NCBI RefSeq assembly: GCF_002934325.1
Contig: NZ_PTIV01000025.1
Coordinates: 1 to 62,907 of the forward strand
DNA from: Marinobacter persicus
GTDB taxonomy: Bacteria > Pseudomonadota > Gammaproteobacteria > Pseudomonadales > Oleiphilaceae
Direction of reading: 5' to 3'
Length of the DNA: 62,907 nucleotides
Part shown: in pieces, positions 29,227 through 38,123 of the stretch
How the letters are laid out: each line of letters starts with the position of its first letter
Position numbering within the stretch: the first letter of the stretch is position 1
Position numbers and translations under genes: made by a program
Notes under the pieces: model-generated
The model's database searches: none
Seen by the model: only the letters and a program-made list of their open reading frames with translations
What the model was told of the DNA's origin: nothing

Positions 29227-31163
29227 CCGACCCGCAACGGCCAGAGCCACCACAGAAGCCAGACACCAACCCACAGCCGGCCATTCCCAACCAGTACTCG
29301 TTCCTCTGGTTGAGTGCCGCCATCTTCCTGATGGTGCTGTGGATGCAGGGGGCCAATCAGCCCCAACAACAGGAAGTAGCGTATTCCGACTTCAAGGAGG
29401 CAGTCACGGCCGGTCAGGTATCGGAGGTGACCCTCCGGCAGGAAGACATCCAGGGCAACTTCACCGAATCCGGCGCCGCCCGGTTCAGCGCCGCCAGCGA
29501 GCCCTCCAGCACTCGCTTTATCACCCTGCGCCCCCAAACCGATGACCCGGCCCTTCTGCCTCTCCTCGAAGAACACGGTGTAACCATCCAGGGGGCCCGC
29601 TCCGGCCGCCCCTGGTGGCAGGAACTGATTCTCGGCTTCCTGCCCTGGATTCTGTTTCTTGCCCTGATGTTCTGGTTCTGGGGCAATGCCCAAAAACGCA
29701 TTGGCCAGGGCGGTGGCGTGCTGGATTTCAGCCGTTCAAAAGCCCGGAGAGCCCGCAAGGAAACCTCCACCGTCACCCTGGATGACGTGGCCGGGGTTGA
29801 GTCCGCGAAGCGTGAAATCGCCGAAATCATCGACTTCCTGAAGACCCCGGAGAAATACCAGCGGCTTGGCGCCATCATGCCCAAAGGCATTCTTCTGGTG
29901 GGTCCGCCCGGCACGGGCAAGACCCTGCTGGCCCGTGCCATTGCCGGAGAAGCCGAAGTCCCCTTCTTCAGCATCAGCGCCTCGGAGTTTATCGAAATGT
30001 TTGTCGGCGTGGGCGCAGCCCGTGTAAGAGACATGTTCAAGGAAGCGCGCAAAGATGCCCCGGCACTTATCTTCATTGACGAGCTGGACGCCGTTGGCCG
30101 TTCCCGAGGCGCGGGGCTGGGTGGTGGCCACGACGAACGGGAACAGACCCTGAACCAGATCCTGACTGAAATGGACGGCTTCGAGGCCCATGAAAACGTG
30201 CTGGTACTCGCTGCCACCAACCGCCCGGATGTGCTGGACACCGCCCTGCTCCGGCCCGGCCGATTCGACCGAAAAATCACCCTCGAGCGGCCGCATAAAG
30301 AAGCCCGTGCGGCGATTCTGAAGGTGCACGCGCGTAAGGTGCCGCTATCCGATGACGTTGATCTGGACCAGATTGCCACCCGGACCATCGGCTTCTCCGG
30401 TGCCGACCTGCACAACCTCGTGAACGAAGCGGCCCTGACCGCCGCCCGTGAGGGCCTGGATGAGGTCAACACCCGCTGCTTTGAAATTGCTCGCGACCGA
30501 ATCATCCTTGGTGAGACCCGGGAGGCCCAACTGCCACCCCAGGAGCGCGAAGCCGTCGCCTATCACGAGTGCGGCCACGCCCTGATGGCCTATTACATGC
30601 CCAATGCGGACCCACTCACGAAAGTCACCATTATTCCCCACGGCATGGCCATGGGCGTCACTGAACAGACGCCCCGAGACGACCACTACACCTACACTGA
30701 AAGCTACCTGAAAGACCGCATCAAGGTCATGCTCGGGGGCCGCTGTGCTGAGAAACTGGTCTATGGCGAGGTCAGTACCGGTGCCCAAAATGACCTGAAA
30801 GAGGCGACCACACTGGTACGCCGGATGATTGGCCAGTGGGGCATGAGCGAGAAAATTGGCCCCATGGGCCTGAATATTGGTGAAGAACATGTGTTCCTGG
30901 GGCGGGAAATGGGCCAGCCACGGGAGTTCAGTGAAAAGATGGCGGAACTGATTGACGCTGAAATCCAGTCCCAGCTCTTAAGCCTGGAAAAGGCCACCCT
31001 GGACTTCCTGGCGAGCCATCGCGAACAGCTGGAAGCCCTCGCCAAGACAGTTCTCAAGCAGGAAACACTATCGGCCGAGGAAATTCGGGACATTCTGGAG
31101 CAAATGCCCAAAGCGCCCGAGCCGTCAAAACCGATTAAAAGTGATTTACCAGATCATGGCTGA
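29223..31163 (+). CDS. FtsH-family ATP-dependent zinc metalloprotease
   Basis: Membrane-bound AAA protease, 646 residues. Two membrane segments (about 27-43 and 136-154) flank a periplasmic part. Walker A is GPPGTGKT (227-234), Walker B LIFIDELDAVG, and the second region of homology ATNRPDVLDTALLRPGRFDR. Zinc is held by HECGH (448-452) and probably Asp524 in AQNDLKEAT. It is not in the rlmE-ftsH-folP-glmM setting of the housekeeping gene and opens with a proline-rich TDPQRPEPPQKPDTNPQP, so I read it as an extra paralogue. The start overlaps the YkoF-like stop. The last 29 bases overlap the convergent ZIP gene. Confidence 0.92.
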   Translation: MTDPQRPEPPQKPDTNPQPAIPNQYSFLWLSAAIFLMVLWMQGANQPQQQEVAYSDFKEAVTAGQVSEVTLRQEDIQGNFTESGAARFSAASEPSSTRFITLRPQTDDPALLPLLEEHGVTIQGARSGRPWWQELILGFLPWILFLALMFWFWGNAQKRIGQGGGVLDFSRSKARRARKETSTVTLDDVAGVESAKREIAEIIDFLKTPEKYQRLGAIMPKGILLVGPPGTGKTLLARAIAGEAEVPFFSISASEFIEMFVGVGAARVRDMFKEARKDAPALIFIDELDAVGRSRGAGLGGGHDEREQTLNQILTEMDGFEAHENVLVLAATNRPDVLDTALLRPGRFDRKITLERPHKEARAAILKVHARKVPLSDDVDLDQIATRTIGFSGADLHNLVNEAALTAAREGLDEVNTRCFEIARDRIILGETREAQLPPQEREAVAYHECGHALMAYYMPNADPLTKVTIIPHGMAMGVTEQTPRDDHYTYTESYLKDRIKVMLGGRCAEKLVYGEVSTGAQNDLKEATTLVRRMIGQWGMSEKIGPMGLNIGEEHVFLGREMGQPREFSEKMAELIDAEIQSQLLSLEKATLDFLASHREQLEALAKTVLKQETLSAEEIRDILEQMPKAPEPSKPIKSDLPDHG

Positions 31164-31866
31164 ACAGCGCCACACAAAAACCAACCACCGCCCCCAGGGG
31201 CGGTGCCCAATGATGCTCCAGCCGGGACTGGGGCGCAATATCCTGAAAAATCAGATACATCACACCGCCAGAGGCGAACAGCATCACAGCTCCCAGAATG
31301 AACGGCTGCTCTGAGAGGAAGAAGAAACCCAACAAGCCGGCAATCGGCCCCGTAAACACCAGCGATGTCATAAACGTCAGCGTCTTGCGAGGTGAATGGC
31401 CGGGGCCCTCCTGACTGATCAACTCCCGATAGGCATTGAAGCCTTCCGGGAGGTTCTGCAGGGCAATCAGCACCGCCATGAGCACGGCGGTTTTGGGGCT
31501 CAATACGGCCAGCCCACCCAGAGAAATCGCTTCCGGGATAAAATCGAGCATCATGCCCATTAACTGGGGCGACTCACGACGCTTGAGCCCGAGTATTCGT
31601 TCGACCACGAAGAACAAAATACCACCGGCGACAATCGCGGGTATCGCAAACAGCGAGTCCCCCATGCTCTCCTTGCCCTCCGGGATCAGCACCACCGTCA
31701 CCGCACCCAGCAGAATCCCGCCCCCCAAGGCAATGAGAAAGTGCCGGAACTCCTGTTCCAGCCAGTCGGACCCAATCTTCTCAACACGGGCCAGCAGCCC
31801 TCCCAATGGAATGAAGGCACCGGCGGCGACAGTCAGCCCCACAATCACAAGAATATGCACAACCAT
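31135..31866 (-). CDS. ZIP-family metal transporter
   Basis: Inner-membrane carrier likely importing zinc or related ions; 243 residues and about seven or eight membrane segments. Typical ZIP metal-site motifs are partly visible: FIPEAISLGG in one helix and ALQNLPEGFNAYRE in the next. The usual first-site histidine is replaced (DFIPEA rather than HNIPEG), while the second helix keeps NLPEG. ATG 31866 follows AGGAG; a TTG one codon upstream is an alternative. Its 3' end overlaps the FtsH-type gene by 29 bases on the opposite strand. Confidence 0.85.
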   Translation of the reverse strand: MVVHILVIVGLTVAAGAFIPLGGLLARVEKIGSDWLEQEFRHFLIALGGGILLGAVTVVLIPEGKESMGDSLFAIPAIVAGGILFFVVERILGLKRRESPQLMGMMLDFIPEAISLGGLAVLSPKTAVLMAVLIALQNLPEGFNAYRELISQEGPGHSPRKTLTFMTSLVFTGPIAGLLGFFFLSEQPFILGAVMLFASGGVMYLIFQDIAPQSRLEHHWAPPLGAVVGFCVALFSHDLVNHF

Positions 31867-31906
31867 CAATTCACTCCTGACGGTATTAAATTGAAATCAT
31901 GAACTT

Positions 31907-32776
31907 TTAAGGGGTGATAGTGAGTGGCAGGTGAAGGGCTGCCAGCAGATTTTCCGCACCAGGCTCCCTAAACAGAGAGCAGTCCCGGCTGAGCACAAGT
32001 TGGGACGCCTTTTCCTGGCGCAACACCCGCGCGACCGTGGCCGGATCACTGGAAGGCAAAGGAACCACCCGGACATCCGGTTCGGGAACACCCAGATTTC
32101 GTTTCAGGGTTGCCAGCGCATCCGGCGCCACGCCAGCCTCTCCGGACAGCAGCAATGTAACCGGCTGCCGGGAGTAGGCAGCGGCCTCGGCCGCAGCGGC
32201 AATAGCTCGCTGATTGGCCCCTTCGTGTTCGTTCAGAAACACCACCACCCGACCGTGATTCGGGGGCTGTTGGTGGCTCCACAACAGCAGTCTGCCTGGC
32301 GAGCGGTGCAACAACGCCCGGGCCGTGGAGCCCAGCCAGCCAGCGGGGATGGTGGACCATCGAGCGCGGCCCAACACCAGCAAATCCTCGGGCTCTGCCA
32401 GGGCCAGTACTTCCTCCACCACACTGCCCCGGGCAATACTGAGCTGATAACGGCCACCATAATGCCCGGCGGCTCCGGCCAACGCCCGTCGGGACTGTTC
32501 CGCCAGCCGCTGCATGCGCTGCTCAAGAGCTGTCACGTCCAACGGTCGGCTCACACCCGATACCGAGCCCACTTCCCGGGCAAAGCCATAGCCGGCACTG
32601 CGCAGCAGGTTCTGCTCTTCCACAAACACCCCCTGCAACTCGGCACCGGTCCGGGCCGCAATCGCCGCAGCCACATCCAGCACCACATAACCCACCCTTG
32701 AGCCATCCAGTAACACCAGAATGCGACCCTTGGCGGCCGGTTGGCCGGAGTCTCCTGACGGCAGCTCAGTCATCAT
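31907..32776 (-). CDS. Universal stress protein-like, probably two-domain
   Basis: A cytoplasmic protein of 290 residues. The first half begins GRILVLLDGSRVGYVVLDVA and has DLLVLGRARWSTIPAGWLGS, like the Rossmann-type USP nucleotide-binding fold. The second half restarts with GRVVVFLNEHEGANQRAIAA but lacks a clear glycine-rich ATP loop. The ligand and role are unknown. Its start (ATG 32776 or 32773) lies within the last codons of the Lon-like gene, an overlap of about 8-11 bases, so it is likely translated together with the protease. Confidence 0.65.
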   Translation of the reverse strand: MMTELPSGDSGQPAAKGRILVLLDGSRVGYVVLDVAAAIAARTGAELQGVFVEEQNLLRSAGYGFAREVGSVSGVSRPLDVTALEQRMQRLAEQSRRALAGAAGHYGGRYQLSIARGSVVEEVLALAEPEDLLVLGRARWSTIPAGWLGSTARALLHRSPGRLLLWSHQQPPNHGRVVVFLNEHEGANQRAIAAAAEAAAYSRQPVTLLLSGEAGVAPDALATLKRNLGVPEPDVRVVPLPSSDPATVARVLRQEKASQLVLSRDCSLFREPGAENLLAALHLPLTITP

Positions 32777-35165
32777 CGCCGTCTCCGTGGCCGTCGGTAT
32801 CGCCGTTGTCGTCCTTATGCTCCGCCGCTTTGGCAAATGCCTCCAGACGGTCGGCCACCAGACGATTAAAGCTGCCCTCGGGAAACACCCCTTCGCTGTC
32901 CGCCTCACCGGCTTGCAGACCCGTCATCAATTCGATGGCCTGATCAATGTGACTTATCGGATAAATGGAGAACCGCACATCACGAACGACCGCACGCACC
33001 GCTTCGTTCAGCATCAGGTGCTCGACATTACTGGCGGGCAACAGGGCTCCCTGCCCGTTCACGTCTCCCGCTTGCCGGCAGACATTAAAGAAACCCTCGA
33101 TTTTCTCGTTCACGCCGCCTACCGCCTGAACCTCGCCATGCTGGTTCATGGAACCGGTGACCGCCAGCGATTGTTTCAGGGGCACGCCGGTAATGGCGGA
33201 AAGCAGCACGCAGGTTTCAGCCACCGAGGCGGAATCGCCTTCCACACCGCCATAGGACTGTTCAAAGGCCAGGCTGGCTGACAACGAAAGCTGGCCCATA
33301 GGCGCGTATCGGTTGGCCAGGAAACGGGACAGAATCATCACCGCCTTGCTGTGAATCGGCCCGCCCAGCTTGGCCTCCCGCTCAATATCGGCCACCTGGC
33401 CCTTGCCGGGCCGGGCGGTAGCGGTAATGCGGGTGGGCTGGCCGAAGCGGGTAGCACCAATTTGCAGCACCGACAGACCATTCACCTGCCCCACGTGCTC
33501 GCCGGTGGTGGCAATCATTACCACGCCTCTCTGGATCTGCTCCAGGCTGCGCTCGCGAATGCGGCTGGCGCGGTATTCACGCTCATCAATGGCCTGCTGA
33601 ATGTGTGCGGCTTCAATCCGCTCACTACCCGCCTGGCCGGCCCAATGATCAGCCTCGCTCAGCAGGTCCTTGAGCACCCGGTCATGGGCGGTCAGTTTTT
33701 TCTGATCGCTGGCCAGGCGGCTGGCGTGTTCAATCAGGCGCCCCACCCCGGTTTTGTCCAGCGGGCGAAGACCCGCAGAACGAGCCATGGTGGCCAGCAT
33801 GCGGGCGTACAACGCATAACTGCTCTCGTCCCGGTCCAGATCGTCCTCGAAATCGGCTTCCACCTTGAACAGGTCAAGAAAATCCGGATCGTAATGAGAC
33901 AGCAGGTAGTACAGCATCCGGTCACCCAGCAGCACCACCTTGACCGAAAGCGGAATGGGCTCAGGCTGCTGGCTCACGGTGGTGGCCAGACCGTATAGCC
34001 GTTCCAGCGATTCAATGCGGATCTCGCCGGAAAACAGGATACGTTTCAGACTCTCCCAGGCCATTGGCTGGGTAAGAATGCGGCGGGCATCGATAATCAG
34101 GTAACCGCCATTGGCCCGGTGCAAAGAGCCGGGCCGGATCAGGGTGAAATCGGTATACAGATTACCCTGCCGGGCACGGTGCTCAATCTGACCGCTCAGA
34201 TGCTGATGGCTGGGCAGATCTTCGTAAACCACCGGTGCCCCTTCGGTTTCGGCATTATCGACCAGAAGGTTCACCCGGTAGCGGTTCAATAGCCCAGCCG
34301 GTGGTCCGTCTTCGCCGTCCTGGAAGGCCTCTGCATGCTCCACTATGTCCTCACGGACGGCATCCAGGTGTTCCACCACGGCGGGCACATGGCGCCATTT
34401 CTCCCGGAGTTCACCCATAGGGCCACCGAGAGTCAGCTGAACCATCTCTTCATTCAGTTCATGAATGCGTTGGCGGACTTCCTTGCGAAGGCGAGGCACC
34501 TGCTGGATGGCCTGCTGCAGTTTCTTCTGAAGCTCTTCAACCTTGCTCTCAACCAGTTCTTTTTCATCGTCTGAGAAGTTCTTGTACTCCTCCGGATCAA
34601 TCACTTCGCCATTGCGCATCGGCGCAAACGTAAAACCGGCGTGGGTTGCCAGCATAGCGATATTGTTGCGATTGGCTTCTTCCTGGATTTCGAACAGCCC
34701 CTCGCTCTGGCGCTTGGCCACCTCTTCCTGAAGCTCCTGGATACGGGCCTGGTATTCCTCACTTTCAAAGGTGGCGGGTATCGCGGTTTTCAGCTCGGAG
34801 ACCAGATCGTTCATGTCATTCTTGAACGACCGCCCCTCCCCCGGGGGAATCTTGATGGCACAAGGCTTGTCGGGCACCTTGAAGTTGAAGACATGACACC
34901 AGTCGGCAGGGGCCGGCAAACCTGCGGCGTGTTGTGAGAGAAAACGCTTTACCAGCTCATGCTTGCCGGCCCCGGCGGGGCCCAGCACAAACAGGTTAAA
35001 ACCACTGGCCTTCATGCTGGCACCAAACTCCAGCGCCCTTAGCATGCGCTCCTGGCCCACCGGCAACTCCAGATCATCCAGAGCGTCGGTGGATTCGAAA
35101 TCCAGTTTCTCGATCGGGCAACGGTGGTAAATCTGGTCCTCGGTCAACGCTGCAGGTACCGCCAT
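32766..35165 (-). CDS. Lon-family ATP-dependent protease (LonB/YcbZ-like)
   Basis: A 799-residue AAA protease. The N-terminal ATP site is VLGPAGAGKHELVKRFL; a long helical insertion follows (residues about 140-250, rich in E, K and Q). The C-terminal Lon protease domain has the serine-lysine dyad Ser645 (GVEGDSASVAE) and Lys688 (GGVNEKIEGF), 43 residues apart as in E. coli Lon. The tail is very acidic (DDNGDTDGHGDGDDD). The missing classical Lon N-terminal domain and the layout place it with the bacterial LonB/YcbZ-type group. It is coupled to the downstream USP-like gene. Confidence 0.9.
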   Translation of the reverse strand: MAVPAALTEDQIYHRCPIEKLDFESTDALDDLELPVGQERMLRALEFGASMKASGFNLFVLGPAGAGKHELVKRFLSQHAAGLPAPADWCHVFNFKVPDKPCAIKIPPGEGRSFKNDMNDLVSELKTAIPATFESEEYQARIQELQEEVAKRQSEGLFEIQEEANRNNIAMLATHAGFTFAPMRNGEVIDPEEYKNFSDDEKELVESKVEELQKKLQQAIQQVPRLRKEVRQRIHELNEEMVQLTLGGPMGELREKWRHVPAVVEHLDAVREDIVEHAEAFQDGEDGPPAGLLNRYRVNLLVDNAETEGAPVVYEDLPSHQHLSGQIEHRARQGNLYTDFTLIRPGSLHRANGGYLIIDARRILTQPMAWESLKRILFSGEIRIESLERLYGLATTVSQQPEPIPLSVKVVLLGDRMLYYLLSHYDPDFLDLFKVEADFEDDLDRDESSYALYARMLATMARSAGLRPLDKTGVGRLIEHASRLASDQKKLTAHDRVLKDLLSEADHWAGQAGSERIEAAHIQQAIDEREYRASRIRERSLEQIQRGVVMIATTGEHVGQVNGLSVLQIGATRFGQPTRITATARPGKGQVADIEREAKLGGPIHSKAVMILSRFLANRYAPMGQLSLSASLAFEQSYGGVEGDSASVAETCVLLSAITGVPLKQSLAVTGSMNQHGEVQAVGGVNEKIEGFFNVCRQAGDVNGQGALLPASNVEHLMLNEAVRAVVRDVRFSIYPISHIDQAIELMTGLQAGEADSEGVFPEGSFNRLVADRLEAFAKAAEHKDDNGDTDGHGDGDDD

Positions 35166-35174
35166 GGCGCCTCC

Positions 35175-36047
35175 TTACTTCTCTGTATCGAGCTTGTCCT
35201 GGGTACGGAGCTCAAAGTCACTGGCATCGTGCCGTTCATGCAGCTGGGTCGCCGGCTCTCCCCAGGTCTTGTTCACCATACGCCCGCGTTTGACCGCCGG
35301 GCGTTGGGCCACCTCGTCGGCCCAGCGAATCACGTTGGTGTAGGTGTGTGCCTCGAGGAATTCCGCGGCGTCGTACACAATGTTCTTCACCACGGCGCCA
35401 TACCAGGGCCAGATCGCCATGTCGGCAATCGTATACTCATCACCCACCATGTACCGGTTCTCGGCCAGATGCCGATCCAATACATCCAGCTGGCGCTTCA
35501 CTTCCATAGTGTAGCGGTTGATCGGGTATTCGTATTTCTCCGGCGCGTATACGTAAAAGTGACCGAAACCGCCACCGAGAAAGGGTGCACTGCCCATCTG
35601 CCAGAACAGCCAGTTCATGGTCTCCGCACGTTTGGCCGGGTCCGTTGGCAGAAATTCACCAAATTTTTCGGCCAGGTAGAAAAGAATCGAGCCGGATTCG
35701 AACACCCGAATCGCCGGGTCCACACTGCGGTCAAGCATGGCGGGAATCTTTGAATTGGGATTCACGTCAACAAAGCCACTGGCAAACTGGTCACCGTCAC
35801 CAATGCGAATCAGCCAGGCGTCATACTCCGCTTCCTGAATACCCTTTTCCAGCAACTCTTCGAACATGATCGTAGCTTTCACGCCGTTGGGCGTGGCCAG
35901 GGAATAGAGCTGGAAAGGATGCTTGCCCACCGGCAGCTCTTTATCGTGGGTGGAACCAGCCACGGGGCGATTGATGTTGGCAAACTGGCCCCCGTTGTTA
36001 GGCTCCCACTTCCAGACTTTGGGTGGGGTATAGGTCGGATCACTCAT
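35175..36047 (-). CDS. yghU: Glutathione-dependent disulfide-bond oxidoreductase YghU
   Basis: A glutathione S-transferase-fold protein of 290 residues, matching the YghU subgroup. That group has weak transferase activity, reduces disulfides and binds two glutathiones. Typical start YTPPKVWKWEPNNGGQFANI; thioredoxin-like domain through NPNSKIPAMLD and ESGSILFYLAEKFGEFLP; helical domain with YTIADMAIWPWYG. ATG 36047 is preceded by GGAGG; the codon before it is TTG, a less likely start. It is divergent from amtB and ten bases ahead of the Lon-like gene. Confidence 0.92.
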   Translation of the reverse strand: MSDPTYTPPKVWKWEPNNGGQFANINRPVAGSTHDKELPVGKHPFQLYSLATPNGVKATIMFEELLEKGIQEAEYDAWLIRIGDGDQFASGFVDVNPNSKIPAMLDRSVDPAIRVFESGSILFYLAEKFGEFLPTDPAKRAETMNWLFWQMGSAPFLGGGFGHFYVYAPEKYEYPINRYTMEVKRQLDVLDRHLAENRYMVGDEYTIADMAIWPWYGAVVKNIVYDAAEFLEAHTYTNVIRWADEVAQRPAVKRGRMVNKTWGEPATQLHERHDASDFELRTQDKLDTEK

Positions 36048-36156
36048 CAAACACCTCCAGATTCATTGGCCTTCTTATAATAACCACTCTAACGGAACAG
36101 GCGCGGGCGTGCACTGGCACACGCCCGTGCATTTTGGTGCACAAAACCGGGCCAAC

Positions 36157-36171
36157 GCACCCATCAGGTGC
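36157..36171. promoter_or_regulatory. NtrC-like activator site upstream of amtB
   Basis: GCACC-N5-GGTGC, a perfect inverted repeat matching the known NtrC-site pattern (TGCACC-N5-GGTGCA); the right half extends to GGTGCA. It lies about 78 bases before the -24/-12 promoter, a normal enhancer distance. A further GGTGCA half-site occurs near 36137. Confidence 0.7.
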
Positions 36172-36248
36172 ATTAACGCACTCCAGATGATCCACCTGAA
36201 TGCTCACCATCCCCCTAACTGCCTATAACAAGGGTTATTGAACCATTC

Positions 36249-36264
36249 TGGAACACTCCTTGCT
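36249..36264 (+). promoter_or_regulatory. Sigma-54 promoter of amtB
   Basis: TGGAAC-N5-TTGCT has the invariant GG and GC exactly ten bases apart and matches the -24/-12 consensus TGGCAC-N5-TTGCW at all but one position. It lies about 73 bases before the amtB start codon. Together with the NtrC-like site this predicts activation under nitrogen limitation. Confidence 0.85.
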
Positions 36265-36336
36265 TTAGGTGACCACTCTTCGTGCGTACCCCCGCCCCAG
36301 AAGGCGGCAAAACACAAAAACAGGAGTTAGAGACCC

Positions 36337-37545
36337 GTGGATATCACGAGCGCAGTTCACACCCTGACCGACAGCACCAATACGCTGTTCATTCTTATCG
36401 GTGCCATCATGGTGCTGGCCATGCACGCCGGCTTCGCCTTTCTGGAAGTTGGTACGGTCCGGCACAAGAACCAGGTTAACGCCGTGGTCAAGATCATGAC
36501 CGACTTTGGCATTTCCGCCGTCGGCTATTTCTTTGTTGGCTACACCATCGCTTACGACACTCACTTCCTGACCAGCGCCTCGCAACTGACCGACGCCAAT
36601 GGCTACGAGCTGGTGAAGTTCTTCTTCCTGATGACCTTCGCCGCCGCCATTCCCGCCATTGTCTCCGGCGGCATCGCCGAGCGGGCCCGCTTCTATCCCA
36701 TGCTGATTGCGTCTGGCCTGATTGTGTCGTTGGTGTACCCGTTCTTTGAAGGCATTGTGTGGAACGGCAACTACGGGTTCCAGGCCTGGCTGGAGAACCA
36801 GTTTGGGGCAGGCTTCCATGATTTCGCAGGCTCCGTTGTGGTGCACGCCGTTGGTGGCTGGGTTGCGCTGGCAGCCATCCTTCTTCTCGATGCCCGTAAA
36901 GGTCGTTACCGGAATGGCAAGGTGGTCGCGTTCGCGCCGTCCAACATTCCTTTCCTCGCCCTGGGCGCCTGGATCCTGACCGTTGGCTGGTTCGGCTTTA
37001 ACGTGATGTCTGCACAAACCCTCGACGGCATCAGCGGCCTGGTAGCCGTGAACAGTCTGATGGCCATGGTCGGCGGCATCCTGGTCTCCATGATCCTGGG
37101 CAAGAAAGACCCCGGCTTTATCCATAACGGCCCGCTGGCTGGCCTGGTGGCCGTCTGCGCCGGCTCTGACCTGATGCACCCGGTTGGTGCGTTGATCACC
37201 GGCGGCGTCGCCGGCGCTATTTTCGTGTTCATGTTCGAATGGGCGCAGGACAAAATCGAACGCCTGGACGACGTACTGGGTGTGTGGCCGCTGCACGGTA
37301 TTTGTGGCGTATGGGGCGGCATTGCGGCCGGCATCTTCGGCAGCGAAACCCTCGGTGGTCTGGGCGGCGTAAGCCTGGCGTCTCAAATCATTGGTTCAGC
37401 GGCCGGCGTGATCGTCGCCTTTGTTGGCGGCCTGATTGTCTACGGCATTATCGCCAAGGTATCCGGCCTGCGTCTGAGCGAAGAGGAAGAGTTCAACGGC
37501 GCGGACCTCAGTATTCACCACATCGGCGCCACTTCCATGGAGTAA
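36337..37545 (+). CDS. amtB: Ammonium transporter AmtB
   Basis: Trimeric inner-membrane ammonium channel, 402 residues and about eleven helices. Recognisable parts are HAGFAFLEVGTVRHKNQ, DFAGSVVVHAVGG (pore histidine region), and LGVWPLHGICGVWGGIAAG with the second conserved histidine. The start codon is GTG behind AGGAG. It begins directly at the first membrane helix with little leader, and the C-terminal tail is short (EEEFNGADLSIHHIGATSME). glnK, its usual operon partner and regulator, is absent: the upstream neighbour is divergent yghU and the downstream one a convergent MAPEG gene. Confidence 0.95.
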   Translation: MDITSAVHTLTDSTNTLFILIGAIMVLAMHAGFAFLEVGTVRHKNQVNAVVKIMTDFGISAVGYFFVGYTIAYDTHFLTSASQLTDANGYELVKFFFLMTFAAAIPAIVSGGIAERARFYPMLIASGLIVSLVYPFFEGIVWNGNYGFQAWLENQFGAGFHDFAGSVVVHAVGGWVALAAILLLDARKGRYRNGKVVAFAPSNIPFLALGAWILTVGWFGFNVMSAQTLDGISGLVAVNSLMAMVGGILVSMILGKKDPGFIHNGPLAGLVAVCAGSDLMHPVGALITGGVAGAIFVFMFEWAQDKIERLDDVLGVWPLHGICGVWGGIAAGIFGSETLGGLGGVSLASQIIGSAAGVIVAFVGGLIVYGIIAKVSGLRLSEEEEFNGADLSIHHIGATSME

Positions 37546-37568
37546 TGGTTTTCGGCCATTAAACCCAG

Positions 37569-37599
37569 AAGGCCCCGGACGTCCCGCCGGGGCCTTTTT
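37569..37599 (+). terminator. Terminator after amtB
   Basis: AAGGCCCCGG (37569-37578) pairs perfectly with CCGGGGCCTT (37587-37596), running into TTTTT. It is a clear intrinsic terminator 24 bases past the amtB stop. Confidence 0.9.
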
Positions 37600-37620
37600 C
37601 GTTTCTGAAACCACCATCGC

Positions 37621-38046
37621 CTAACTAAGTGCAGCCAGGCTCACGCCCAAAAGCCCCAGGTTAGCCAGCAGCCCGATCATGAAAAAATACGAGCGGGGGC
37701 TGGGATTGCGCTCGGTGGCAATGGCGTAATACAGCCCCATGTGAACAGTCCGCGCCGCCACAAAGGTCCAGATCAACACTCCGGTCCAGAACGGATCGGC
37801 GCCCGACAGAATCGCCAGAAACGCCGTTGCGAACATCACCGGCAGGTTCTCCAGTGAATTCATGAAGGTTCGATGGGCACGGAAAACAAAGGATTCATGG
37901 CTCAGGGACTGGTCGATTTTACCCGGCACCGCACCCGGTTGAGATGCCTTGGTAAGGCTCGCCACAAACCATTGTGCCAACCAGATGACAATGAGAGCCG
38001 CTATACCCCAGAGTGCCGTGGTATATACTTCCAGCAGATTATCCAT
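37621..38046 (-). CDS. MAPEG family membrane protein
   Basis: A 141-residue inner-membrane protein with four hydrophobic segments. The MAPEG pattern is visible: [20 protein letters not shown] (with the family E-N-x-P) and [20 protein letters not shown]. The family includes microsomal glutathione transferases and eicosanoid enzymes; bacterial members are mostly uncharacterised, so glutathione use is only possible here. It stands alone, convergent with amtB and divergent from an ABC exporter operon. Confidence 0.88.
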   Translation of the reverse strand: MDNLLEVYTTALWGIAALIVIWLAQWFVASLTKASQPGAVPGKIDQSLSHESFVFRAHRTFMNSLENLPVMFATAFLAILSGADPFWTGVLIWTFVAARTVHMGLYYAIATERNPSPRSYFFMIGLLANLGLLGVSLAALS

Positions 38047-38123
38047 TTTTCCTCCCGTTCAGTGGTTTTGATAACCACTACGACCCAGGACCGAACACGG
38101 ATGAAACAGGGCCAACCGTCAAC

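Noticed and set aside
36265..37386. 373-codon frame on the minus strand
   Set aside because: Antisense to amtB, with composition typical of a reverse-complement frame.
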